A stretch of DNA of 39,829 bases from an uncultured Verrucomicrobiota bacterium (GTDB lineage: Bacteria > Verrucomicrobiota > Verrucomicrobiia > Limisphaerales > UBA9464). Shown here in pieces: positions 1-6,388 of this stretch. Under the pieces are notes generated by a model. It saw only the letters and a list, made by a program, of their open reading frames with translations, did no database searches and was not told the origin of the DNA. Each line of letters opens with the position of its first letter. Position 1 is the stretch's first letter. Location of the stretch: contig CAILNN010000107.1 of NCBI GenBank assembly GCA_903835555.1, forward strand, positions 1-39,829, given 5' to 3'. A program made the position numbers and the translations under genes.

Positions 1-217
1 AACCGGGCGCCTGACAGTTCCTGCGCTGCTTGTTTCCGGTTTGGGAATTCTAGTCGTAGCCCGTTACGGTTATGCCCGCAAGGAAGCCGGGGCATCGGGA
101 ACACCCCTGCGCATGCCCTTGAGCTGGTGGGGCGGCATGGGGTTGGTGGCCTTGGCTGTCGCCGCCATCTTTGCCCTCCTGGGATGGCTGGCAACGCATC
201 TGACCCAATGGATTTGA
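1..217 (+). CDS. C-terminal end of an unidentified membrane protein (partial)
   Basis: The frame is open from the window edge to a TGA at 215-217 and gives 71 residues. Two hydrophobic stretches are visible: an Ala/Leu/Val-rich one at about residues 7-20 and a longer Trp/Gly/Ala/Leu-rich one at about residues 46-65, joined by a short basic and Pro-containing link (RYGYARKEAG). This fits the last two membrane segments of an integral inner-membrane protein. The N-terminus lies outside the window, so the family cannot be named. The only neighbour in view is an insertion element on the opposite strand. Confidence 0.55.
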   Translation, partial: TGRLTVPALLVSGLGILVVARYGYARKEAGASGTPLRMPLSWWGGMGLVALAVAAIFALLGWLATHLTQWI

Positions 218-281
218 GGGAGGTATGGCTTGTGTCAGACGACCATCGGGAAGGCCTCGCTTCGTAGGTCTAAGCGCCCTA

Positions 282-310
282 AACGGGAAAATCACCTGTG
301 GATTCCCGTT
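282..310 (+). terminator. Possible terminator hairpin after the membrane protein
   Basis: Perfect 8-bp arms (AACGGGAA / TTCCCGTT) enclose a 13-nt loop, 65 nt after the stop codon of the partial membrane protein. A second hairpin, GAGCGC-6-GCGCTC, follows at 314-331. There is no T-run after either, so these may be part of the repeat DNA that borders the insertion element rather than a true terminator. Confidence 0.3.
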
Positions 311-338
311 CCAGAGCGCAAATCGGCGCTCGATGCCC

Positions 339-403
339 GCCCCAACGGGGCGCGATGAGAGAGGCCAGGGCTTCGCCCCATAAGCGCTAACTTGTTTGGT
401 TGA
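339..403. repeat. Left terminal inverted repeat of the IS element
   Basis: The reverse complement matches 1706-1770 with no gap over 65 bp and about ten mismatches. It contains GCCCC-AAC-GGGGC (339-351) and a GGGC-TTCG-CCC hairpin, followed by the shared core TAAGCGCTAAC. The stop codon of the transposase C-terminal frame (387-389) lies inside it. Confidence 0.7.
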
Positions 404-1674
404 ACATTTCTTCCTGAGTTTTCCGATTTCGGTTTGATTCCCGCAGGTCATCTTCGATTTCCGACCAATTACAGAGCATTTCCCGCAGCGTGAGTCGTGG
501 CATGATGGCTTGGGTGAGTTGGCGAAACGCGAAGGCAAATTCCCGCCACGGACTATTGTGGCTCGCCGACCGTCCGGATGGTGAATCCCCAGGGGGAAAA
601 TGCGCGGGCTTCTTGAATGAGTTTCTCGGTGAGAAGGGCCACAAATAATTTGCCGTACAACCAAGCCTTTGCACTGACAGGATCGTGTTTGGGTAGGTGC
701 CCTAACTGGGCGATTTGTTTGAAGCGTTTGAAGACCAGTTCGACCTGCCAACGCAACCGGTAGCACTCCAAAACCTGGGCCGTAGGAAACTCGGCTTCGG
801 GGAACGTTGTCAGAACCATGACGTATTCGGCATAGACGAGCGTCTCCGGTTGCAATTGGGTACCGTGTTTGCTGGATTTGCGCCGCAATTTCTTCACGGC
901 CAGGGTGATGGCAGCCTTTGTTTTGCGGATGACGCATAGGCGCGCCGCCACCGGTACCTCCGTTCCAAAAGGAATCAGGATATTCCACGCCGCCATTTTG
1001 CCGGTCGTCTGGATAGGTTTGAGTCGTTCCAACAGGGGAAAAGGTTCACCGGTTTGGGTTTGCAGTCGAATCCCATGCGGATTCAACCGCACGGTAATGA
1101 ATGCCTTTTGCCGGGTGACGGAGTGAATTCCAGACGCATGCGAATAGCCCCGATCGGCAATGGCATAATCTCCGGCGGTCATTGGGAATTGTTGCAGGCA
1201 TTCCCCATTACCCTCGCCCTCATTCGGAGTTACTTTGAAATAGTCACACTGCAATTCGGGCCAGCGCAGACTATAATGAATCCGCCAAAGGCTGCCGGTT
1301 GTGCCGGGTTCTTTGACTTCCGTCCCGTCGAGGAGGCGAAAAGACTGCTTGTCCAATGCCCGTCCGAGCATTCCCCGCTCAGCGAACAAAGCCATGCAGA
1401 GTTGATAAAGCCAATCCTGGCTCTTGCGTAGCCTCTTTAGCAAAGCAACGTCTGAAAGGTCCGCCAGGCCGGCCGTACGAGCGCGTGCCACCGTTTCTCG
1501 CAGCGAAAGCCCGCAGCCAACATGTAAAAGGAGTACCCGCAAACAATCCGCAACGGATTTGTCTTGGCGCAGTCCTTTCATCGCATTGGTGGATTGTGCC
1601 AGTTCTTCCCAGTTCGCCGGGAAGAATGAACGCAATAAATCCCAATCCTCCTCACCGCCATTGATCTCTGACAT
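387..1674 (-). pseudogene. IS4-type DDE transposase, split by a single frameshift
   Basis: The N-terminal frame runs from the ATG at 1674 to a TAG at 553-555. The next frame picks up the C-terminus (SPWREFAFAFRQL...) and ends at 387. DDE residues are present, numbered from this ATG: D116 in LLDGTEVKEPG, D174 in AIADRGYS, and the Y-2-R-3-E-6-K signature typical of IS4 at Y305, R308, E312 and K319. An upstream in-frame TTG at 1713 exists, but MSEINGGEEDWDLL is the better start. Removing one base near 553 restores a single frame (…GEPQ-SPWREF…). No slippery A- or T-run is at the break, so this looks like decay rather than programmed frameshifting. Confidence 0.85.
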
Positions 1675-1705
1675 GGCGAGAATATGAGAAACTTCCCGAG
1701 AAACG

Positions 1706-1770
1706 TCAACCAAACACGTTAGCGCTTATGGGGCTTCGCCCTGGCCTATCGCATTTGGCCCCGTTGGGGC
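1706..1770. repeat. Right terminal inverted repeat of the IS element
   Basis: Inverted partner of 339-403. Its outer 28 bp (1743-1770, GGCCTATCGCATTTGG then CCCCGTTGGGGC) recur at 3741-3768 in the same orientation with 26 of 28 bases identical. That places a copy on each side of the hip operon. Confidence 0.7.
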
Positions 1771-2099
1771 TTTGGAGAGCACATGTCAAAAACGATTACC
1801 AACCGGTTTGTATTGACACCCTTAATTGGAAGTCACACGTCGCACGACAGGGCACATTCTGCAAAAAATCCCGCTTTACGCTCTTATGGGTGCGTTCATC
1901 GGGTGTTCTGATCGGCAACGCAAGACAGAGAACCCTGTTGTTGTGCAGACAAACCTTGTCCTGTTTCCATACGGTCTCACCACCGAAACAAATGCTCTGG
2001 GATGGAAGATGATCGGCCGTTTTAAATAAACAACCTTCATATATAGGACATTCATAACCGGTTGCCGCTTCCGCCGAAAAGCGCAACAGCGCGGCGTTG

Positions 2100-2116
2100 C
2101 CGTACAATTGGTACGG
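2100..2116. promoter_or_regulatory. Perfect palindrome upstream of the hip operon
   Basis: CCGTAC-AATTG-GTACGG has perfect 6-bp arms around a 5-nt centre. It lies 24 nt upstream of the first GTCC-type repeat and 80 nt upstream of the HipB-like start codon. It could bind a second regulator or form a small cruciform. No function can be assigned from sequence. Confidence 0.35.
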
Positions 2117-2139
2117 TCCTTCAGTGGAAAAGCATCAGT

Positions 2140-2186
2140 GTCCGATATACAAGACGGAATTTGACTTATGGTCCGCCATACAGGAC
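2140..2186. promoter_or_regulatory. Tandem HipB-type operators (GTCC-N8-GGAC)
   Basis: Two inverted repeats of the same design sit 31 bp apart, about three helical turns: GTCC-GATATACA-AGAC at 2140-2155 (one arm imperfect) and GTCC-GCCATACA-GGAC at 2171-2186 (perfect). A single half-site, TATAGGAC, lies further up at 2042-2049. The layout of 4-bp arms around an 8-bp centre mirrors the known E. coli HipB operators, which read TATCC-N8-GGATA. The second operator ends 9 bp before the HipB-like start and covers the ribosome-binding region, so autorepression is the likely role. Confidence 0.55.
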
Positions 2187-2195
2187 ATTATTGCC

Positions 2196-2510
2196 ATGTC
2201 AAATGCAGATGCGATTCCCTTGCCGGCCGTCCAGGCGCTCCGAAAGCTGGGCCGCGACCTGGCGCTCGCGCGGCGCAAGCGCGGCATTTCGACAAGCGAC
2301 ATGGCGGAACGTCTCTTCGTCAGCCGTGATACGCTTTGGCGGCTGGAGCGCGGCGATCCGACAGTTGCCCTCGGTACGTTGGTAACCGCCACCTTTGTTC
2401 TCGGACTGCACGACCGCGTGGCGAATCTTGCCTCGCCCGCTCGCGACGAACTCGCACTCAGCCTCGACGAACAGCGGCTGCCGCTACGCATCCGACGCCC
2501 GCGCCCATGA
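2196..2510 (+). CDS. hipB: HipB-like XRE-family antitoxin / operon repressor
   Basis: The 104-residue protein has a helix-turn-helix of the XRE/Cro type at about residues 15-65 (GRDLALARRKRGISTSDMAE, then SRDTLWRLERGDPTVALGTL). The rest is short and basic, ending in RLPLRIRRPRP. I chose the ATG at 2196 because AGGA lies 10 nt upstream and an earlier start at 2097 would run through the operators. The stop overlaps the hipA start by ATGA, so the two are translationally coupled. By analogy with HipB it should bind DNA as a dimer, neutralise the HipA-like kinase and repress its own operon through the GTCC-N8-GGAC sites. The size and arrangement match a type II toxin-antitoxin pair. Confidence 0.8.
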   Translation: MSNADAIPLPAVQALRKLGRDLALARRKRGISTSDMAERLFVSRDTLWRLERGDPTVALGTLVTATFVLGLHDRVANLASPARDELALSLDEQRLPLRIRRPRP

Positions 2511-3739
2511 GCCTCGAAGTCCATATCGACTGGCAGGGACAATCCCATCTGGTGGGACGACTTCACGCGGCCGATCGGAGCACCTCGGCTTCGTTCGAGT
2601 ATGCATCCAAATGGCTCCAACGTGACGATGCATTTGCGATTGACCCCACATCGCTTCCGCTCCAACGGGGTGCGCATCATGGTGGGACGCTTTTTGGGGC
2701 GATTCAGGACTGCGGACCAGATCGTTGGGGACGAGTTCTGATTGAGCGCGCCGTTCGCAAAAAGGTTCTGACGCAGAAACCGTATCGCGACATGGATTAT
2801 GTGTTGGCGATGGACGACATGACACGGATCGGCGCTCTGCGGTTCCGGCTAGACGGAGGAAGTCCCTTTCTAGCCACAACGACCGGTAAACTTCCGCCCC
2901 TGGTCCGCCTCAGCGCCCTGCTCCGGGCCACGGACGCAATCCATGGCGAAACCGAAACCGTCCAGGATTTGCGTTTTCTCCTCGGAGCGGGCTCACCACT
3001 CGGCGGTGCGCGTCCCAAGTCGGCGGTCAGCCTGGCTGATGGGCAACTCGCCCTGGCAAAGTTTCCCAAGCCGGATGATACCAGGGACATGGCGGCAGGT
3101 GAAATTCTAGCGCTGACCCTGGCCGAACAGGCGGGCATTCGGGTTGCGGCCCATCGGTTGGTGCCGGTGGGCAAACACGGTGCCGCAGTCATCACCCGCT
3201 TTGACCGTGTGGGCAACCACCGGATTCCGTTCATTTCTGCCGCAACCTTGCTGGGACTGCCCCACGGCGATTCGGGTGCCTATACCATGCTGGCAGATGG
3301 CATCCGGCGGTTTGGCAACAATGTTCCCGGCGACCTGCGCGAGTTGTGGCGGCGTCTGGTCTTCTCGCTCCTCGCCAGCAACTTTGATGACCATTTGCGC
3401 AACCACGGATTCTTGATGCACGCACCCGGACGGTGGACACTCTCACCGGCTTACGACATTAACCCGGTTCCGGAGATGGAACGTGTCAGCATGAGCAAAA
3501 CCGCAATCACGGAGAACCAGGAAGAACCGACCATGGCTGGTGCGCTTGCAGCAGCACCGCGCTTTGGACTCAAGGTTTTGGAAGCGAAACAAATCCTCCA
3601 GGAAGTTCTCAAGTCCGTTGGAGGCTGGCGAGAAACTGGGCGACAACTGCGCCTGAAGGCGGCGACCTTGGACACCTACGTCAGCGCCTTTGACCACGAG
3701 CTCATGGGGGAAGCGAAAAGCTTGATTGCCGGAAAGTGA
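2507..3739 (+). CDS. hipA: HipA-like serine/threonine kinase toxin
   Basis: The 410-residue protein starts at an ATG that overlaps the antitoxin stop. Family landmarks in order are an N-terminal beta-rich HipA domain (residues 1-100), the loop LGGARPKSAV followed by LALAKFPKPDD (nucleotide binding), the catalytic NFDDHLRNHGF motif (HipA DxHxxN type) and a metal-binding YDINP segment. HipA kinases phosphorylate targets such as glutamyl-tRNA synthetase and induce growth arrest. The substrate of this one cannot be told from sequence. All key residues look intact, so the toxin is probably active. The gene ends one base before a 28-bp hairpin repeat, as if the operon were carried as a unit between repeats. 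Confidence 0.85.
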   Translation: MSLEVHIDWQGQSHLVGRLHAADRSTSASFEYASKWLQRDDAFAIDPTSLPLQRGAHHGGTLFGAIQDCGPDRWGRVLIERAVRKKVLTQKPYRDMDYVLAMDDMTRIGALRFRLDGGSPFLATTTGKLPPLVRLSALLRATDAIHGETETVQDLRFLLGAGSPLGGARPKSAVSLADGQLALAKFPKPDDTRDMAAGEILALTLAEQAGIRVAAHRLVPVGKHGAAVITRFDRVGNHRIPFISAATLLGLPHGDSGAYTMLADGIRRFGNNVPGDLRELWRRLVFSLLASNFDDHLRNHGFLMHAPGRWTLSPAYDINPVPEMERVSMSKTAITENQEEPTMAGALAAAPRFGLKVLEAKQILQEVLKSVGGWRETGRQLRLKAATLDTYVSAFDHELMGEAKSLIAGK

Positions 3740-3740
3740 T

Positions 3741-3768
3741 GGCCTATCTCATTTGACCCCGTTGGGGC
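3741..3768. repeat. 28-bp hairpin repeat, second copy
   Basis: It matches 1743-1770 at 26 of 28 positions in direct orientation, and the reverse complement of 339-366 at about 23 of 28. It contains the CCCCGTTGGGG hairpin. It begins two bases after the hipA stop codon and lies beyond the truncated PIN toxin gene. A 12-base piece of the same unit (CATTTGACCCCG) recurs near the right end of the window at about 39798. Confidence 0.65.
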
Positions 3769-3924
3769 TCTTGGACATTCGCCATGTTGAGAGCCAAATG
3801 GCGAGGCCACGTGTATTCCCGTGCGAGGCCGTTGGTCCAAGCTGGTATCACGTCCCGCGGATGCCGCTGCGTTGGAAACGGATCGGTGCTCGGGGGAATC
3901 CAAAAATCTATCGCTAGGATTGTG

Positions 3925-4014
3925 TCAATCGAAGAGGCTCAGCGCCGCATGGTGATGTGTGTCCCTCCGACATTTGTAGGCGAGCCACCACGAGGTGTCC
4001 GCGTAGAATCTCAT
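3925..4014 (-). pseudogene. Truncated PIN-domain (VapC-like) toxin
   Basis: The ATG at 4014 overlaps the antitoxin stop (ATGA), the usual layout of a Phd/VapC pair. Translation begins MRFYADTSWWLAYKCRRD and ends in ALSLFD. This is the first strand and helix of a PIN domain with its first metal-binding Asp (D6), cut by a TGA at codon 30. Beyond the stop the frame continues (SPEHRSVSNA) with faint likeness to PIN helix 2, then becomes unrelated and runs into the hairpin repeat at 3741. A complete PIN toxin needs about 130-140 residues, so the nuclease is lost. Confidence 0.6.
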
Positions 4015-4235
4015 TTCTTGAGCGAAGAAAGAAAGCCTACTCCATCGAAGCTCGGATCAGCCGGGTTTCCAATTGAGCGCTTTTCCGCCAGTCCCCGGGT
4101 CATTTTTGCGTGGGAGCTCTTGCGGACCAAGAACTTGGGTTTCCCATTCGAGGTTACAAGCAGTTGCTTTCCTTCGCCGAGTCGTTCAACCAATCCGGCG
4201 TTCTGGTAAAACTCTTGAACTGTTACCGCCTTCAT
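4011..4235 (-). CDS. Phd/YefM-like antitoxin, probably orphaned
   Basis: The 74-residue protein begins MKAVTVQEFYQNAGLVERLG and continues with LLVTSNGKPKFLVRKS, the beta-alpha-beta fold of the Phd/YefM DNA-binding antitoxins. The C-terminal tail (about residues 45-74) is polar and would normally wrap the toxin. The toxin gene that follows is truncated, so this antitoxin may persist only as a repressor or as an antidote to a related toxin elsewhere. No strong Shine-Dalgarno precedes the ATG. A weak promoter could be TTTACC at 4302-4297 and TATACT at 4277-4272 on this strand, with a long 19-bp spacer. Confidence 0.7.
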   Translation of the reverse strand: MKAVTVQEFYQNAGLVERLGEGKQLLVTSNGKPKFLVRKSSHAKMTRGLAEKRSIGNPADPSFDGVGFLSSLKK

Positions 4236-4530
4236 TTGATCGGACGGAACCGTTTATCTTGCCGGGCTGCAAGTATAAAATACGGTCGTATGGAAAGGTA
4301 AAAGCAACCGCGCAGCAAAGACATTCCACAAAGTGTGCGGCATTCGGAGCCAAAGAGCCAGGTCACTTCCATTGACACATCGATCGACCCAAGAATAGCA
4401 GAAGGACGACTGTCATCTTGGAAAATGCTATTTCCTTTTGCGGCAGAATGGCACCAGGAAATGCCCACCAGCCCAAAAGGCTGTTCGATGCACTCGATGG
4501 ATCGCTACTTCTCCCGCCCCATTTGTTCGC
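4236..4530. other. Intergenic stretch between antitoxin and LysR gene
   Basis: These 295 bases separate the stop of the LysR gene from the start of the antitoxin, both on the minus strand. No gene or clear repeat was recognised. The only candidate signal is the weak antitoxin promoter near 4272-4302. Confidence 0.45.
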
Positions 4531-5442
4531 TCATACAGACTCTGGTAACGATACTTCCGTTTTTACTTTCCGTGCACACTCCAAAAATAGTCGGGCTGTT
4601 TCTCCCAGTTTTCCCTTCGACCATACCGCCGATAGAGTCAATGGAGGCGGACTGGGAACCAGGGACAATAATTTGAGCCGTGGCCCGGCGAAGCACGCGA
4701 TGGAATCGGTCAGGATGGCCACCCCGGTGCCTGCTTCGACGGATGCGATCAGGCTGGCAATCGAATCATGCTCCCGGGAAATGTGGTAGTGCAGTCCCTC
4801 CTTGCGAAAGATGGCAGTCAAGAATTCATGGTATTCCGGATAATCCGCCGCGCTGAAGACGACTAAAGCTTCACCCGAAACCGTCGCCAAAGTGACCTGC
4901 GACTGTTGGGCAAATGGATGCCCTGGAGCAACCGCCAAACAAACAGCAACAGAGCCTAAATCCTCCCACTGGAGCTTCTTCAACCAAGAGGATTCAACCC
5001 GGACGAGGAATGCCAAATCCAGTTGACCCTCCCTTACCTTGGTTATCATTTCGTCCGTGGAAAGATCATGGAGTTTGACTTTCACCCGTGGTTTCAAACG
5101 CTGAAATTCCCTTAAAACTTCCGGCAGTAATCGCACCGTGGGTGACATGGCATAGCCAATTTGCAACTCACCAACTTCCCCGCTGGCCACGGACCGAGAC
5201 CGTTCCATTCCGTCCTCCAGCCTCGCCAACACGGCTTTTGCCTCCTCTTGAAAGCTTCGCCCGGCTGCCGTGAGCTTCAGGGACTTCGCTCCCCGTTCAA
5301 ACAATGGAAAGCCAAGCTCTGCTTCCAAATCGCGAATCTGGCGACTGACGGCCGGTTGCGACACATGCAACTCCAAGGCTGCTTTCGTCACGTTTTCCGT
5401 CGCTGCCACCGCTAGGAAATAGCGCAAATGTCGGAGTTCCAT
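4531..5442 (-). CDS. LysR-family transcriptional regulator
   Basis: The 303-residue protein starts at MELRHLRYFLAVAATENVT. It has the N-terminal winged helix-turn-helix (about residues 1-60, with HVSQPAVSRQIRDLEAELG as the recognition segment), a linker helix, and a two-lobe periplasmic-binding-like effector domain at about residues 90-295. Four codons upstream of this start are also open, but the chosen start matches the family. It is divergent from the pirin gene with an 82-bp gap that holds a perfect T-N11-A palindrome. It most likely controls the pirin gene and the lost flavodoxin gene behind it. The effector is unknown. Confidence 0.88.
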   Translation of the reverse strand: MELRHLRYFLAVAATENVTKAALELHVSQPAVSRQIRDLEAELGFPLFERGAKSLKLTAAGRSFQEEAKAVLARLEDGMERSRSVASGEVGELQIGYAMSPTVRLLPEVLREFQRLKPRVKVKLHDLSTDEMITKVREGQLDLAFLVRVESSWLKKLQWEDLGSVAVCLAVAPGHPFAQQSQVTLATVSGEALVVFSAADYPEYHEFLTAIFRKEGLHYHISREHDSIASLIASVEAGTGVAILTDSIACFAGPRLKLLSLVPSPPPLTLSAVWSKGKLGETARLFLECARKVKTEVSLPESV

Positions 5443-5454
5443 AGCCGCTACCAT

Positions 5455-5475
5455 GCCTTTTTGTTATGCTAAGGC
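5455..5475. promoter_or_regulatory. LysR-type operator (T-N11-A palindrome)
   Basis: GCCTT and AAGGC form perfect 5-bp inverted arms with exactly 11 bases between them. This is the classic LysR-box geometry. It lies 13 bp upstream of the lysR start and about 50 bp upstream of the pirin start, where such a regulator would both repress itself and activate the divergent gene. Confidence 0.6.
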
Positions 5476-5524
5476 AAAAAACTCGATCTTTTCCATATAC
5501 CGAACCTTCAGCCAAGGTAGGTGC

Positions 5525-6220
5525 ATGATTACGGTTAGAAAAGCAGAGGATAGGGGTCACGCCCGACATGGATGGCTTGAAAGCCACCACACGTTTAGTT
5601 TTGCCGATTACCATGACCCGGCCTGGATGGGTTATCGTAGTTTGCGGGTCATCAATGACGACCGGGTGGCTCCTGGTATGGGTTTTGGAACTCACCCGCA
5701 CCGGGACATGGAGATTATCACGTATGTCTTGAGCGGCTCGCTTCAACACCAGGATTCCATCGGCAACGGTCGTACGATTGGGCCGGGCGAGGTTCAGTAC
5801 ATGTCAGCCGGGCGGGGCGTCCGCCACAGTGAAGCAAATCCATCATCGACCGAACCGGTTCATTTTCTCCAAATCTGGATTCAGCCGGATGAACTCGGTG
5901 TCACTCCCCGATACGGCGAGAAATCATTTGTATCCGCCCCTACTGGCGACTTCAACTTGGTCACCAGTAAAACGGGCAGAGATGACTCCATCGCCATCCA
6001 CCAGGATGCCGACCTTTGGTTGGCCCGTTTTGATAGCGGGCAATCGGCTTCGTACGCCTTACGGGCGGGTCGCCACGCTTGGATCCATGTTGCAGAAGGA
6101 GAGGTTACCGTAGATGGGAGACCGCTATCGGCTGGCGACGCACTGGCGATAGACGGCGCATCCAAGCTTGAATTTTTGGCTCATCAGCCCTCGCAAGTTC
6201 TTTTGTTTGACTTGAAATAA
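5525..6220 (+). CDS. Pirin-family bicupin protein
   Basis: The 231-residue protein carries the pirin N-terminal cupin, with SHHTFSFADYHDP, the metal ligands in THPHRDMEIITYVLSG and the second ligand group in GRGVRHSEAN. A degenerate C-terminal cupin spans about residues 145-225. The ATG at 5525 is preceded by AGGTAGG, which supports it over an upstream frame opening at 5453. Pirins bind iron, and several have quercetin 2,3-dioxygenase activity; the role in this organism is not known. Divergence from a LysR gene and an adjacent quinone-reductase-like remnant suggest a response to electrophiles or oxidants. Confidence 0.88.
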   Translation: MITVRKAEDRGHARHGWLESHHTFSFADYHDPAWMGYRSLRVINDDRVAPGMGFGTHPHRDMEIITYVLSGSLQHQDSIGNGRTIGPGEVQYMSAGRGVRHSEANPSSTEPVHFLQIWIQPDELGVTPRYGEKSFVSAPTGDFNLVTSKTGRDDSIAIHQDADLWLARFDSGQSASYALRAGRHAWIHVAEGEVTVDGRPLSAGDALAIDGASKLEFLAHQPSQVLLFDLK

Positions 6221-6249
6221 CGACCAAATCCCGACTCACCAAAAATCAT

Positions 6250-6372
6250 CATGAGCACCATCTCCATCTCGCCATGCAGCACGGAATGATCTGGGTCGGC
6301 TTCCCTGAGAACCCGATGAATGATAAGGGGATCAATCGCCTCAGCAGGTACAGTGGGGTGATGGCGAGGTAG
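6250..6372 (+). pseudogene. C-terminal remnant of a flavodoxin-type NAD(P)H:quinone oxidoreductase
   Basis: From 6271 to the TAG at 6370-6372 one frame reads AMQHGMIWVGF, then INRLSRYSGVMAR. This resembles the segment of WrbA-like flavodoxins that starts AxQHGMIWVG and ends in GSYSGxMAQ. A preceding piece in another frame (IIMSTISIS at about 6246-6272) could be the strand before it, which implies a frameshift. No flavin-binding N-terminus exists, because the pirin stop is only 30 bases upstream. It is therefore a deletion remnant of a gene that probably once formed an operon with pirin. Confidence 0.5.
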
Positions 6373-6388
6373 AACTTGATAGGTGGGT

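Larger units (their letters stand above)
339..1770 (-). mobile_element. IS4-type insertion element, frameshifted
   Basis: The element is defined by two 65-bp inverted repeats (339-403 and 1706-1770) around a single transposase gene. The total length of about 1.43 kb is normal for an IS4-type element. The outer part of each repeat carries a GCCCC-AAC-GGGGC hairpin, and the inner part runs into the coding region. I found no convincing target-site duplication outside the repeats, so the true ends may be internal and the outer hairpins may be host repeats. The transposase is broken by one frameshift, so the copy is probably immobile unless helped in trans. Confidence 0.65.
1771..2195. other. Non-coding stretch upstream of the hip operon
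   Basis: No protein family could be recognised in any frame of these 425 bases. The stretch is richer in A and T than its surroundings, notably around 2021-2045 (TTTAAATAAA and CATATATA), where an operon promoter may lie. It ends in a cluster of short palindromes just before the HipB-like gene, listed separately. Confidence 0.5.

Noticed and set aside
540..570. Programmed ribosomal frameshift in the transposase
   Set aside because: There is no slippery run or following stem at the break, and IS4-type transposases are normally read from one frame.
4335..4789. Plus-strand open frames near the end of the LysR gene
   Set aside because: They overlap the LysR C-terminus or the gap after it, lack ribosome-binding sites and resemble no protein.
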